Assembly: GCA_035536455.1 (NCBI GenBank)
Contig: DATLOC010000041.1
Span: 62,001-126,000 of the forward strand
Direction of reading: 5' to 3'
DNA from: DASUNQ01 sp035536455
GTDB lineage: Bacteria > Acidobacteriota > Thermoanaerobaculia > Multivoradales > UBA5704
DNA length: 64,000 nt
Under the pieces are notes generated by a model. That model was not told where the DNA came from. It saw only the letters and a list, made by a program, of their open reading frames with translations, and did no database searches. Positions 46,185 through 52,560 of the stretch are shown here, in pieces (within the stretch, counting starts at the first letter, position 1; each line of letters begins with the position of its first letter). The position numbers and the translations under genes were made by a program.

Positions 46185-47168
46185 CTACGCTAGCAGAAGG
46201 TCGCGCACCGTCCAAGGCTTCCGCGCGATCCCCGCCTTCATCGCCGGAGTCATCCGAATAGTCGAGTGCATCCACGTGAAGTTGTAGGCGGCGAAGTGCA
46301 GCGCGAGCGCCGCCCGTAGGTTCTCCCGCTTCCGGCTGAAACCGTTGGTCAACCGAGTGAAGCGGCGCATCTGCATGCGGACGTGCAGGTTCTGGCGCTC
46401 GATATGCGAGGTGCAAACGCGCCACGCGTCGGGCCGTCCACTGACGGCGATTTTCTCCGTGCGTATTATCTGCGGCGGAGAATACCGCCGCTCGCCGTCC
46501 GTACCGCTGCCGCCATACGTCTTTATCACTTGTCCGTAATCGACGCGCCCGCCCAGGTGCCAGTCAATGGCGCCAGGGTAGGCTTTCCACGCGTCCGTCG
46601 AGAGGTGCCACGTCTCTTCCTTCTCGCTGCCGTTCTGCGCGCCGCGCGTAGCGCGCGCCAGCTTGCCGATGAAGGCCGAGGTGTCCTCGTAGGTGCGGCG
46701 CCCAAGGTGCCACGCGAGGATGACTTTCGAGGAGCGTTCGATCCCGACGAACGTATAGGCATCGCCTAGCGCGGGATCGAAGTTTTGCAGCCGCGTCTTC
46801 GTCTTCTCTTTCATCCCGACGAAGCACCAAACTTCGTCAGCCTGAACGTCCTTAACTTCTACGTCGCGCACGAGCCGGGAAAGAAGCGCCTCGCACTTGG
46901 CGCCCGTGGCGCGCAGGACTTTGCAGACCGTATCTCTGTGGACGCCCGTAATCCGCTCCGTCGCACGGATGGAGCAACCCTCCGTCAGTTGCTTAAGCAC
47001 CTCCGTCGCCTTGTCCAGCGACAGGCGCATGCGGCCGAGCGGGCGCGCCGGGATGATGCCGCGGGTCGCGCCGCACGCCTTGCACTTCCGGCGCGGATTG
47101 CCGTAGCGGTCCTTTCCCCATCCAATCGTCTGCTCGTGCGGGCAGTCCGTCTTCGCCGTTCTCATCAT
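46185..47168 (-). CDS. IS1-family transposase
   Basis: 327 residues from the first of two adjacent ATGs (47168). An N-terminal zinc finger (CPHEQTIGWGKDRYGNPRRK then CKACG) is followed by an HTH-like segment (GCSIRATERITGVHRDTVCK). The DDE catalytic domain follows: first Asp in VKDVQADEVWCFVGMKEKT, second in HLSTDAWKAYPG, and the Glu in SHIERQNLHVRMQMRRFTRL with the IS1-typical TNGFSRKRENLRAALALHFA. It is a single uninterrupted frame, unlike IS1 itself which needs a frameshift, as in longer IS1-family subgroups. All catalytic residues appear intact, so the element may be active. Confidence 0.9.
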   Translation of the reverse strand: MMRTAKTDCPHEQTIGWGKDRYGNPRRKCKACGATRGIIPARPLGRMRLSLDKATEVLKQLTEGCSIRATERITGVHRDTVCKVLRATGAKCEALLSRLVRDVEVKDVQADEVWCFVGMKEKTKTRLQNFDPALGDAYTFVGIERSSKVILAWHLGRRTYEDTSAFIGKLARATRGAQNGSEKEETWHLSTDAWKAYPGAIDWHLGGRVDYGQVIKTYGGSGTDGERRYSPPQIIRTEKIAVSGRPDAWRVCTSHIERQNLHVRMQMRRFTRLTNGFSRKRENLRAALALHFAAYNFTWMHSTIRMTPAMKAGIARKPWTVRDLLLA

Positions 47169-47251
47169 GGCGGTTATCGTACACACACAAACCGGAGGAG
47201 TCAAGGGGTCTAGGCTTGAAGTTGGCGGAAAGTTGCCGTACAGTTTCCGAT

Positions 47252-47437
47252 ATGGCTAGACCCAAGAGCGAGTCCCCCAAAGACGCCCGCGTAGACCTCC
47301 GTATCGAGCCGGCAGAAAAGGAGCTGTTCCAGCGGGCGGCCGAGTTGGACGGCCGGCCCCTGTCCAGTTGGATCAGAAACCGGCTTGTCCGGGCCGCGAA
47401 GGCGGAGCTGGCGGCGGTGAAGCCGAAGCGCCGCTAG
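47252..47437 (+). CDS. Ribbon-helix-helix (DUF1778-like) protein
   Basis: 61 residues from ATG 47252. MARPKSESPKDARVDLRIEP, AEKELFQRAAELDGRPLSSW and IRNRLVRAAKAEL show the basic beta-strand and two helices of RHH regulators; it resembles the N-terminal part of DUF1778 antitoxins. No acetyltransferase toxin follows. It diverges from the transposase with an 83-bp intergenic region containing an inverted GGTCTAG/CTAGACC pair (around 47208 and 47254), so it may control transposase expression. Confidence 0.75.
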   Translation: MARPKSESPKDARVDLRIEPAEKELFQRAAELDGRPLSSWIRNRLVRAAKAELAAVKPKRR

Positions 47438-47622
47438 CGGGTCTATCGGGCGGCGCGGCAGGCCCGGCCAGAGCAGCCCGAGTTGCCAACGGAACGGTGG
47501 GCGGGGACTGCGGTAGAAGAGGCGCATGGCACCCCCTGGGTTGACCCTGGGGGGCGCCGCGGCTTAGGATGGCACTCGCTAGTGGTGCCGGCCGCCGGGG
47601 ACACCCCCCTCAGGTCGGTTTC

Positions 47623-47657
47623 GAGAGCCCGATGCCCTGGCAGGCATTCGGGCTCTC
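47623..47657 (+). terminator. Strong hairpin in a 328-bp non-coding stretch of the element
   Basis: GAGAGCCCGATGCC (47623-47636) pairs with GGCATTCGGGCTCTC (47643-47657; one bulged T), followed by ATGTTTTAGG. It could end transcription from the RHH gene. The rest of 47438-47765 shows no gene; a second, larger inverted repeat is at 47713-47752. Confidence 0.55.
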
Positions 47658-47712
47658 ATGTTTTAGGCTACCTCCTAACCCATTGTCAAGCAGTGATTTA
47701 GCGCGGCGGGGT

Positions 47713-47752
47713 GGCCCAAAAACTCCCCCCCGTAGACCGGGGTTTTTGGGCC
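47713..47752. terminator. Bidirectional terminator-like inverted repeat
   Basis: GGCCCAAAAAC (47713-47723) and GTTTTTGGGCC (47742-47752) are perfect inverted arms with an inner CCCC/GGGG extension. GTTTTTGGGCC is repeated once more at 47754-47764. It lies between two convergent genes (47252-47437 and 47766-48149), so it probably terminates both. Confidence 0.65.
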
Positions 47753-47765
47753 AGTTTTTGGGCCA

Positions 47766-48149
47766 CTAGAGAAGTCCCTGGCCGCGCCAGTCGAGCTTTT
47801 GGCGCCGCTCCTTCTCCTTCTCTGCTTTCTCGATTTCCGCCCGGATTCGCTGCCTCAACCCCTCATCCGTGAGAGGAGGGCGGGGGATCGGGGGCGGGGC
47901 GGCTTCGGCGGCCAGTGGCGGCGCTGGCGGTGGCGGCGCCATCAATCTCTCCCTGTGCTGCTCGAATTGATGGCGCAGGGTGCCGAAGGGGATTTGAAAC
48001 TCGGCCGCCGCAACCCTGGTAGCCGCTCGCTCCGCCATCCCCGAGCGCACCAGCGCCGCCACGCGGCGAAGGGGTCTGGTGTAGTCGCGCTTCGTCCTAC
48101 CGCGCGGGCGTCCACCTTTGTGCTTCGGCGGGCGTTTGGACCCTGCCAT
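47766..48149 (-). CDS. Small basic HTH-like protein with Pro-rich linker (transposon cargo)
   Basis: 127 residues from ATG 48149. Basic N-terminus (AGSKRPPKHKGGRPRGRTKR), then a probable HTH (SGMAERAATRVAAAEFQIPF, GTLRHQFEQHRERL) resembling a transposase- or resolvase-type DNA-binding helix pair. A Pro/Ala-rich linker and a charged coiled-coil tail (RIRAEIEKAEKEKERRQKLD) follow. Probably DNA-binding; the family is not recognised. Monocistronic on the minus strand, separated from the RHH gene by the bidirectional terminator. Confidence 0.68.
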   Translation of the reverse strand: MAGSKRPPKHKGGRPRGRTKRDYTRPLRRVAALVRSGMAERAATRVAAAEFQIPFGTLRHQFEQHRERLMAPPPPAPPLAAEAAPPPIPRPPLTDEGLRQRIRAEIEKAEKEKERRQKLDWRGQGLL

Positions 48150-48249
48150 TCGCACCCCCACCAGGCGCCCACCGGAGAAGGAAGGTGGCGCGGCGGGCCG
48201 GGCGGTGGGTTCCCGGCTTTCGGCGGCCAGTCCTAGCCGCGCCTGAGCG

Positions 48250-48460
48250 TTATTCTAAGGCAGGGAGCCTGCTACAATCACGGCGAGGATTTATTGACAG
48301 GAGGAGCCGTAAAAACAGCGACGCCTCGCTGGCAGGCGAGGCGTCTAGTTCCGCAAAGCAGTTCCCCCGGAGTCCGAGGGGTGGGCGATCAGGCGATCCC
48401 CATCCTGCCATTCCCGGCGGCTCCGAGTCAAGGGTCCGAGTGCCCACAAGGAGGAGCCGT
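48250..48460 (+). promoter_or_regulatory. Promoter and structured ~175-nt leader with a duplicated ribosome-site block
   Basis: A TACAAT box (48273-48278) has a weak -35 (TTATTC, 48250-48255) 17 bp upstream. The leader then contains AGGAGGAGCCGTA at 48299-48311 and again, identically, at 48449-48461, where it serves the ATG at 48461. Between them is a perfect 10-bp hairpin, GACGCCTCGC / GCGAGGCGTC (48320-48345). No start codon follows the first copy. The layout suggests translational control by leader structure. Nothing else is evident in 48150-48460. Confidence 0.4.
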
Positions 48461-48802
48461 ATGCGCCCCTTCGATGCCGCCGTAATCAAGGAGCAGGGAG
48501 TCACGTTCGCGGTTATTACCGTTAAGCCGGCAGCCGTCCAGAGCCCTGATGCGGTCAGGAAAACTAGGGCGGGATTTGCTCAGTATCAGAACTTCTCAGG
48601 AATGCCCATTGTCCTAATGACACAGGACGCGAAAGGCATCCCCACCTACCGCGGCCGACGGGATCTCGTTAAGTTCCTTGCATCCGTGCCGTGGCAAGCT
48701 CTGCCGTGGAAGAGGTACACCCCGAGTCCAATTCGTCTAAGTACGCGACCGCGGAGTCGAGTAACCGTCGCGCCGTCCCGAGCGCGTCGGGATCGTTCTT
48801 AA
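48461..48802 (+). CDS. Hypothetical protein (transposon cargo)
   Basis: 113 residues with an excellent AAGGAGGAG site. The first ~80 residues look like a compact alpha/beta protein: MRPFDAAVIKEQGVTFAVIT, FSGMPIVLMTQDAKGIPTYR and RRDLVKFLASVPWQALPWKR. The last ~30 residues are Arg/Ser/Thr-rich and low in complexity. Family not recognised. Its 3' third overlaps the gene on the opposite strand at 48669-48899. The structured leader upstream suggests regulated translation. Confidence 0.7.
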   Translation: MRPFDAAVIKEQGVTFAVITVKPAAVQSPDAVRKTRAGFAQYQNFSGMPIVLMTQDAKGIPTYRGRRDLVKFLASVPWQALPWKRYTPSPIRLSTRPRSRVTVAPSRARRDRS

Positions 48803-48899
48803 GAGTCACCATGTCGTCGGAGGAGAACTGGTACGCCAGCTCCCCTCCGACCGTCACGGAAACCTCTGCTTCTGCGGGCTCTACCGGCTCTTTTCTCAT
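48669..48899 (-). CDS. Small acidic hypothetical protein, antisense to the end of the preceding gene
   Basis: 76 residues: MRKEPVEPAEAEVSVTVGGE, LAYQFSSDDMVTLKNDPDAL and LLDSAVAYLDELDSGCTSST. The balanced acidic composition argues for a real gene although it overlaps the 48461-48802 gene by 134 bp on the other strand. The family is not recognised. It lies 16 bp downstream of the minus-strand gene 48916-49347 and could be the last gene of that three-gene group. Confidence 0.5.
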   Translation of the reverse strand: MRKEPVEPAEAEVSVTVGGELAYQFSSDDMVTLKNDPDALGTARRLLDSAVAYLDELDSGCTSSTAELATARMQGT

Positions 48900-48915
48900 G
48901 CCGCCGATGATAACA

Positions 48916-49347
48916 CTACGCTTCTACGGAGCCGGGAATTTCCTCACGGACCCATCGGCGCGCGAGGTCGGCCGCCAGCGCCTTGCAGTCGTGGAAGTAG
49001 CGGAGCGTAGCGAGGACGCGGCGCGTCGGCAGGTACACGAGCCGGTAGACGTTGGCGTAGCGCCGTTGCCGGCCCGTGCCGTCGCCGCGGAAGGCAGCGA
49101 ACGGCGGCGAGACGTGACCGTAGACCATCGCCTCGCGGTCCTCCAGGAGAACGGCGAAGCGCCCGCGCCGCCACGCCAAGGGGATCGGCGCTCCGGCGCG
49201 GGCTCTCGCCTTCAAGTAGCTATCAACGGCGCACGCGACCCAAGCGCCGACGCTGGCGAAGCCTTCCGCCTCGCTCGCCTGTTTCCAGCGTGCGGACTGC
49301 GCCGCGGTCGCGCGCACGTGGAAGCTAGCGACCCGCAGCTCCCTCAC
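48916..49347 (-). CDS. Hypothetical protein with RHH/MobC-like N-terminus (transposon cargo)
   Basis: 143 residues from GTG 49347, overlapping the upstream gene's stop (GTGA). The N-terminus, LRVASFHVRATAAQSARWKQ then ASEAEGFASVGAWVACAVDS, resembles the ribbon-helix-helix segment of relaxosome/MobC-type proteins. The rest (LEDREAMVYGHVSPPFAAFR, YANVYRLVYLPTRRVLATLR, YFHDCKALAADLARRWV) is compact alpha/beta and unrecognised. Coupled to the 49344-49790 gene. A DNA-binding role is possible but unproven. Confidence 0.65.
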   Translation of the reverse strand: MRELRVASFHVRATAAQSARWKQASEAEGFASVGAWVACAVDSYLKARARAGAPIPLAWRRGRFAVLLEDREAMVYGHVSPPFAAFRGDGTGRQRRYANVYRLVYLPTRRVLATLRYFHDCKALAADLARRWVREEIPGSVEA

Positions 49348-49790
49348 GCGAGCGCCTTTTCGATTTCGCCGGCAATCCGCGCGACCCTGCGCGCCATCCG
49401 CTCCGCCAGCTCGCAAAGCTGATACGAGTCCGCGTCCTCCGGGTCGTCTTCGTCCAAGTCCTCCGTCTCGCGGCCGATGTAGGCGAGGAAGCCTTCAACG
49501 GCGCGCAGGTCGGCGAGCGCGGCGCGTAGATCGTGGCGCACGTAGCCCTCCGGGTCGTCGGGCTGAGTGTTGTTCCATTCGAGGACCATCTCGAAGAGGA
49601 GATCGCCGAAGGCGCGCATCGCGGCGTTCGCTTCCGGTCCTGTGCAGTGGCGTAGGAGCGATTCCCGAAACGTCGGGAAGTCCTCCCATCGGGCGGGGTC
49701 AATCGTGGGCGGGAGGACGGCGGGGCGCGGGGCGGGCTCCGGCTCTTCGGGCTGCTCGGGCGGGGCGGTAGGATCGTCCTGGTCGGGCAT
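49344..49790 (-). CDS. Acidic helical hypothetical protein (transposon cargo)
   Basis: 148 residues from ATG 49790. A Pro/Glu-rich N-terminus (PDQDDPTAPPEQPEEPEPAP) leads to a helical body (FPTFRESLLRHCTGPEANAA; MRAFGDLLFEMVLEWNNTQP; LRAALADLRAVEGFLAYIGR) with a strongly acidic patch (ETEDLDEDDPEDADSY). No known motif. It is the first gene of the minus-strand group near the element's right end. The in-frame sequence upstream to 50327 crosses the inverted repeat and hairpin array and is not protein-like, so ATG 49790 is preferred. Confidence 0.65.
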   Translation of the reverse strand: MPDQDDPTAPPEQPEEPEPAPRPAVLPPTIDPARWEDFPTFRESLLRHCTGPEANAAMRAFGDLLFEMVLEWNNTQPDDPEGYVRHDLRAALADLRAVEGFLAYIGRETEDLDEDDPEDADSYQLCELAERMARRVARIAGEIEKALA

Positions 49791-49910
49791 GGGCTTGCTC
49801 CCTTGCTCGGCAAGTGCTCGGCGGAGGGTGACACCTCCGCCGAGCGCGCCTGTCTGTAGGGGAATTAGCTCCCCGCGAACGAGGGTAGGGCAGGAGCAGG
49901 AGCGCCAGAG

Positions 49911-49936
49911 CGCCCACACACAATTAGGACAGCACC
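49911..49936 (-). repeat. Right terminal inverted repeat of the IS1-family element
   Basis: Read on the minus strand it begins GGTGCTGTCCTA and ends GTGTGGGCG, matching the left end at 21 of 26 positions. It is followed on the plus strand by the second copy of the 8-bp duplication CCAACGCT (49937-49944). The bases from 49791 to 49910 hold no recognisable gene. Confidence 0.85.
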
Positions 49937-50042
49937 CCAACGCTCCGGAATCGATTCCCGACGCCTCGGAATGGATTCCCGGGCGCCCGATGGTGCATCC
50001 CTGCGCCTCGGTGGTGCATTTTTCCCGGAAAGTGGTGCATTT
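49937..50042 (+). repeat. Hairpin-repeat array 2, right part (21-bp pitch)
   Basis: After the target duplication (49937-49944) cores resume at 49947 (GGAATCGATTCC), 49968 (GGAATGGATTCC), 49989 (GATGGTGCATCC), 50010 (GGTGGTGCATTT) and 50031 (AGTGGTGCATTT), each 21 bp apart. Excising the transposon puts 49947 exactly 21 bp after the core at 44909 and rebuilds a TTCC/GGAA stem across the junction. Spacers are again self-complementary (CGGGCGCCCG near 49980; TTTCCCGGAAA near 50020). The array ends ~105 bp before the TPR gene. Confidence 0.88.
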
Positions 50043-50148
50043 CTCCAGGCGCGGGTCTTTCTCCGGCGCCTCCCCGGCTCTCTCCGACCAGCGGGGGCTT
50101 GTCCCCGGCCCTGGATGAAAGCCCCTCCGGTTCCTGTTTCCTCCCTCC

Positions 50149-51318
50149 ATGAGACGCCTGCCCGCCCTTGCCGCGCTCCTGCTTCCTCTCCTCGCCGCCG
50201 CCCCGGCGGCCGCGGCGCGGACGTCGATCCTCCAGGACCCGCTCTTCCGCGACGAAGCACGCCAGGGGCTCAACCACATGTACGACATGGAGCTCGGCGT
50301 CGCCGACGAGGTCTTCGGGCGGATCACCGCGCGCTACCCCGACCACCCGGTCGGGCCGTACCTGGAGGCGCTGCTCCCCTGGTGGGGCATCCAGCTCGAG
50401 CCGGACGACCCGTCGCAGGACCCGCTGGTCCTCGACGCCATGGAGCGGGTGATCGAGCTCTGCGACCGGCGGCTCGCGGCCGACCCGGAGGACCTCGACG
50501 CCCTCTTCTTCAAGTCCGGCGCGCACGCCCTGCGCGGGCGGCTCCACTCCGACCGCGGGCGCTACCTGCGGGCGGCGCGCGACGGCCGGCTGGCCCTCCA
50601 CGCCCTGCACGAGGTCGTACGGCGCGACCCCGGCAACGACGACCTCTACTTCGGGCTCGGCCTCTTCCACTACCTGGTGGAGGTGGTGCCGAAGGAGTAC
50701 AAGGTCCTCCGCCCCTTCGCACGGCTCTTCCCCAAGGGGGACCGGCAGCAGGGGATCGGCGAGCTGGAGCGCGCCATGAACGGCGGGCAGTTCGTCTCGG
50801 CGGAGGCGGCCTACTCGCTGCTCCAGATCCACTACCTCTTCGAGAAGGACTACGCGGCGAGCCTGCGCTACGTGCTCTGGCTGCGCGCCCGCTACCCGGA
50901 CAACTCGATCTTCCACCTCTACGAGGGGAGGGTCTACGAGCGGCTGGGGAAGCTCGCGCAGGCGCGGCGGGCGCTCGGCGAGGTGCTCGACCGCCACGCC
51001 AAAGGGCAGAGCGGCTACACCGACGCGATGGCCGAGCGGGCGCTCTACCTCCTCGCCCGCGTCGAAATGCGCCAGCGGCGCAACGTCGAAGCGCTCGCCT
51101 ACCTCGACCGGCTGGAACAGCTCACCGCGTCGCGCCCGATCGTCACCGAGTACAAGGCCCTCGGCCGCCTGCGCAAGGGAATGGCCCTAGACGCCCTCGG
51201 CCGCCGCCAGGACGCCGTCCGCTCCTACCGCGCCGTCCTCTCCCTCCGCGGCGACGCCGCCGACGGCGACGTGCGGAGCCGGGCGAAGGGGTATCTGAAG
51301 AAGCCGTATCTGAGCTAG
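50149..51318 (+). CDS. Exported TPR-repeat protein
   Basis: 389 residues with a signal peptide (LPALAALLLPLLAAAPAAAA). The body is helical and consists of TPR-like repeats: QGLNHMYDMELGVADEVFGR, EVVRRDPGNDDLYFGLGLFH, NSIFHLYEGRVYERLGKLAQ, ALYLLARVEMRQRRNVEALA and YKALGRLRKGMALDALGRRQ. Periplasmic scaffold of unknown partner. It is preceded by the hairpin array that separates it from the divergent CoA-ligase gene, and its 3' end overlaps the convergent kynureninase gene by 4 bp. Confidence 0.85.
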   Translation: MRRLPALAALLLPLLAAAPAAAARTSILQDPLFRDEARQGLNHMYDMELGVADEVFGRITARYPDHPVGPYLEALLPWWGIQLEPDDPSQDPLVLDAMERVIELCDRRLAADPEDLDALFFKSGAHALRGRLHSDRGRYLRAARDGRLALHALHEVVRRDPGNDDLYFGLGLFHYLVEVVPKEYKVLRPFARLFPKGDRQQGIGELERAMNGGQFVSAEAAYSLLQIHYLFEKDYAASLRYVLWLRARYPDNSIFHLYEGRVYERLGKLAQARRALGEVLDRHAKGQSGYTDAMAERALYLLARVEMRQRRNVEALAYLDRLEQLTASRPIVTEYKALGRLRKGMALDALGRRQDAVRSYRAVLSLRGDAADGDVRSRAKGYLKKPYLS

Positions 51319-52508
51319 GTGGGTCTGGCGACCTCGCCGAGGGCCGCTATCGCGGCTTCGAGCTGGGCGTCGGAGAGGTAGGGGGCGGGGCCTAGGCGGA
51401 GGCGGTCGTTGCGGAAGTCGGTCGAGACGCCGCGGGCGGCTAGGGCGCGGGAGAAATCGCCGGCGTGGGGGGTGCGGAGCGATAGGAAACCGCCGACACG
51501 ATCGAGTGGAACACTAGCGTCGCGGTCGATCACCTCCGGCGGCAGGTCCAGCTCGTCGAAGCGCCGCGCCAGGAGCCCCACCTGGTGCTGCGAGACCTCG
51601 CGCAGCACGGCCGGGTCGAGGCCCTGCTCGGCGAAGAAGTCGAAGACCTCGGCGGCGCGGTAGTGGCTCGTCGGGTCGTAGGTGGCGCCGGCGAAGCGGG
51701 CGCCACCCTCGCCGTAGGCCACTCTTCCCTCCACCTTCTCGGCCAGCGCCTCGAACTCCGCGAACCAGCCCGTCACCGCCGGCCGCAGCGTGCAGCCCGC
51801 CGGCACGCGCAGGAAGCAGTTCCCTTCGCCGAGCTGGCAGTACTTGTAGCCGCCGCCGACGACGTAGGCCCCCTCCAGCCCGAGCGCGCGCAGCGGGAAG
51901 GGCATGACGTTGAGAGCGTGGTAGGCGTCCACGAGGAGCTCGGCCCCCGCCCGTTCACAAGCCGCCGCCACGCTCTCGAGCCCTTCGACGATCCAGCCGG
52001 TCTGGAAGAGGACGGAGGAGACCAGCGCCGCCGCCGTCCGCCCGTCGACCGCCGCCGCCACCCGCTCGGCCACCTCGTCCGGCCGCCCCGCCGGCACCTT
52101 GACGACCTCGATCCCCTCCTCGGCCAGCCGGTCGAGCTGCCTCCGCAGGGTGTGGAACTCGCCGTCGGTCGTCACCAGCCGGGGGCGCTCGCGCAGCGGC
52201 AGCGCCGAGAGCCAGCGCACGACGAGGTCGTGCGTGCTGCCGGCCAGCGCATAGGCGCGCTCGTTCCCGGGCTCCTCGAGCAGGCGCGCGAAGCCGGCGC
52301 GCACGCGGTCGGCCGCCGCGAAGGCGCGGTCCCACTTGCCGTCCACGTGCTCGGCGGCGTCCTCCCAGGCGCGCACCTGCCCGGCGAGCCCGCGGTCGGG
52401 CCAGGCCTGGTGGGAGTGGCCGGTGAGGAGGAGGCGCTCGGAGACGCGGAAGCGGGAGTAGAAGGGAGCTAGGGCGTTGGGTGAGGCGTACAGGCTTTCG
52501 GGGCGCAA
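51315..52508 (-). CDS. kynU: Kynureninase
   Basis: 397 residues, apparently from TTG 52508. PLP fold-type-I aminotransferase class V: LTGHSHQAWPD, GSTHDLVVRWLSALPLRERP, LVSSVLFQTGWIVEGLESVA, LLVDAYHALNVMPF and the PLP-Lys segment VVGGGYKYCQLGEGNCFLRV (Lys ~220). The C-terminus has STDFRNDRLRLGPAPYLSDA, typical of kynureninases where Arg binds the substrate carboxylate. It cleaves kynurenine to anthranilate and alanine. It follows tryptophan 2,3-dioxygenase on the same strand (52-bp gap with a short repeat), supporting the assignment. Confidence 0.85.
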   Translation of the reverse strand: MRPESLYASPNALAPFYSRFRVSERLLLTGHSHQAWPDRGLAGQVRAWEDAAEHVDGKWDRAFAAADRVRAGFARLLEEPGNERAYALAGSTHDLVVRWLSALPLRERPRLVTTDGEFHTLRRQLDRLAEEGIEVVKVPAGRPDEVAERVAAAVDGRTAAALVSSVLFQTGWIVEGLESVAAACERAGAELLVDAYHALNVMPFPLRALGLEGAYVVGGGYKYCQLGEGNCFLRVPAGCTLRPAVTGWFAEFEALAEKVEGRVAYGEGGARFAGATYDPTSHYRAAEVFDFFAEQGLDPAVLREVSQHQVGLLARRFDELDLPPEVIDRDASVPLDRVGGFLSLRTPHAGDFSRALAARGVSTDFRNDRLRLGPAPYLSDAQLEAAIAALGEVARPT

Positions 52509-52525
52509 TCGCGCCGCCCGCCGCC

Positions 52526-52555
52526 CAGATCCTTCGCTCTCGCTCAGGATGACGG
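52526..52555. repeat. Short interspersed repeat between the kyn genes
   Basis: CAGATCCTTCGCTCTCGCTC followed by AGGATGACGG, with ATCCT/AGGAT as inverted arms. From memory, near-identical ~25-30-bp elements are scattered between genes in many high-GC genomes. Only one copy is seen in this window, so repetition here cannot be verified. Confidence 0.4.
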
Positions 52556-52560
52556 ACTCT

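Larger units (their letters stand above)
44928..49936. mobile_element. 5009-bp IS1-family transposon carrying passenger genes
   Basis: Bounded by 26-bp imperfect terminal inverted repeats (44928-44953 and 49911-49936; 21 of 26 identical: GGTGCTGTCCTA then GTGTGGGCG). They are flanked by an 8-bp direct repeat CCAACGCT at 44920-44927 and 49937-49944. IS1-family transposases give 8-9-bp duplications, and IS1 ends begin GGT, both consistent with the transposase inside (46185-47168). Deleting the element plus one duplication restores the 21-bp phase of the surrounding repeat array. Besides the transposase it carries eight predicted genes, far more than the ~0.8-1-kb IS1 norm, so it is a 'transporter IS'-like cargo element. 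Confidence 0.85.

Noticed and set aside
46100..47250. A standard ~1-kb IS1 element with ends next to the transposase
   Set aside because: No inverted repeats or duplications could be found close to 46185 or 47168, whereas the 44928/49936 ends have matching repeats, an 8-bp duplication and array-phase restoration.
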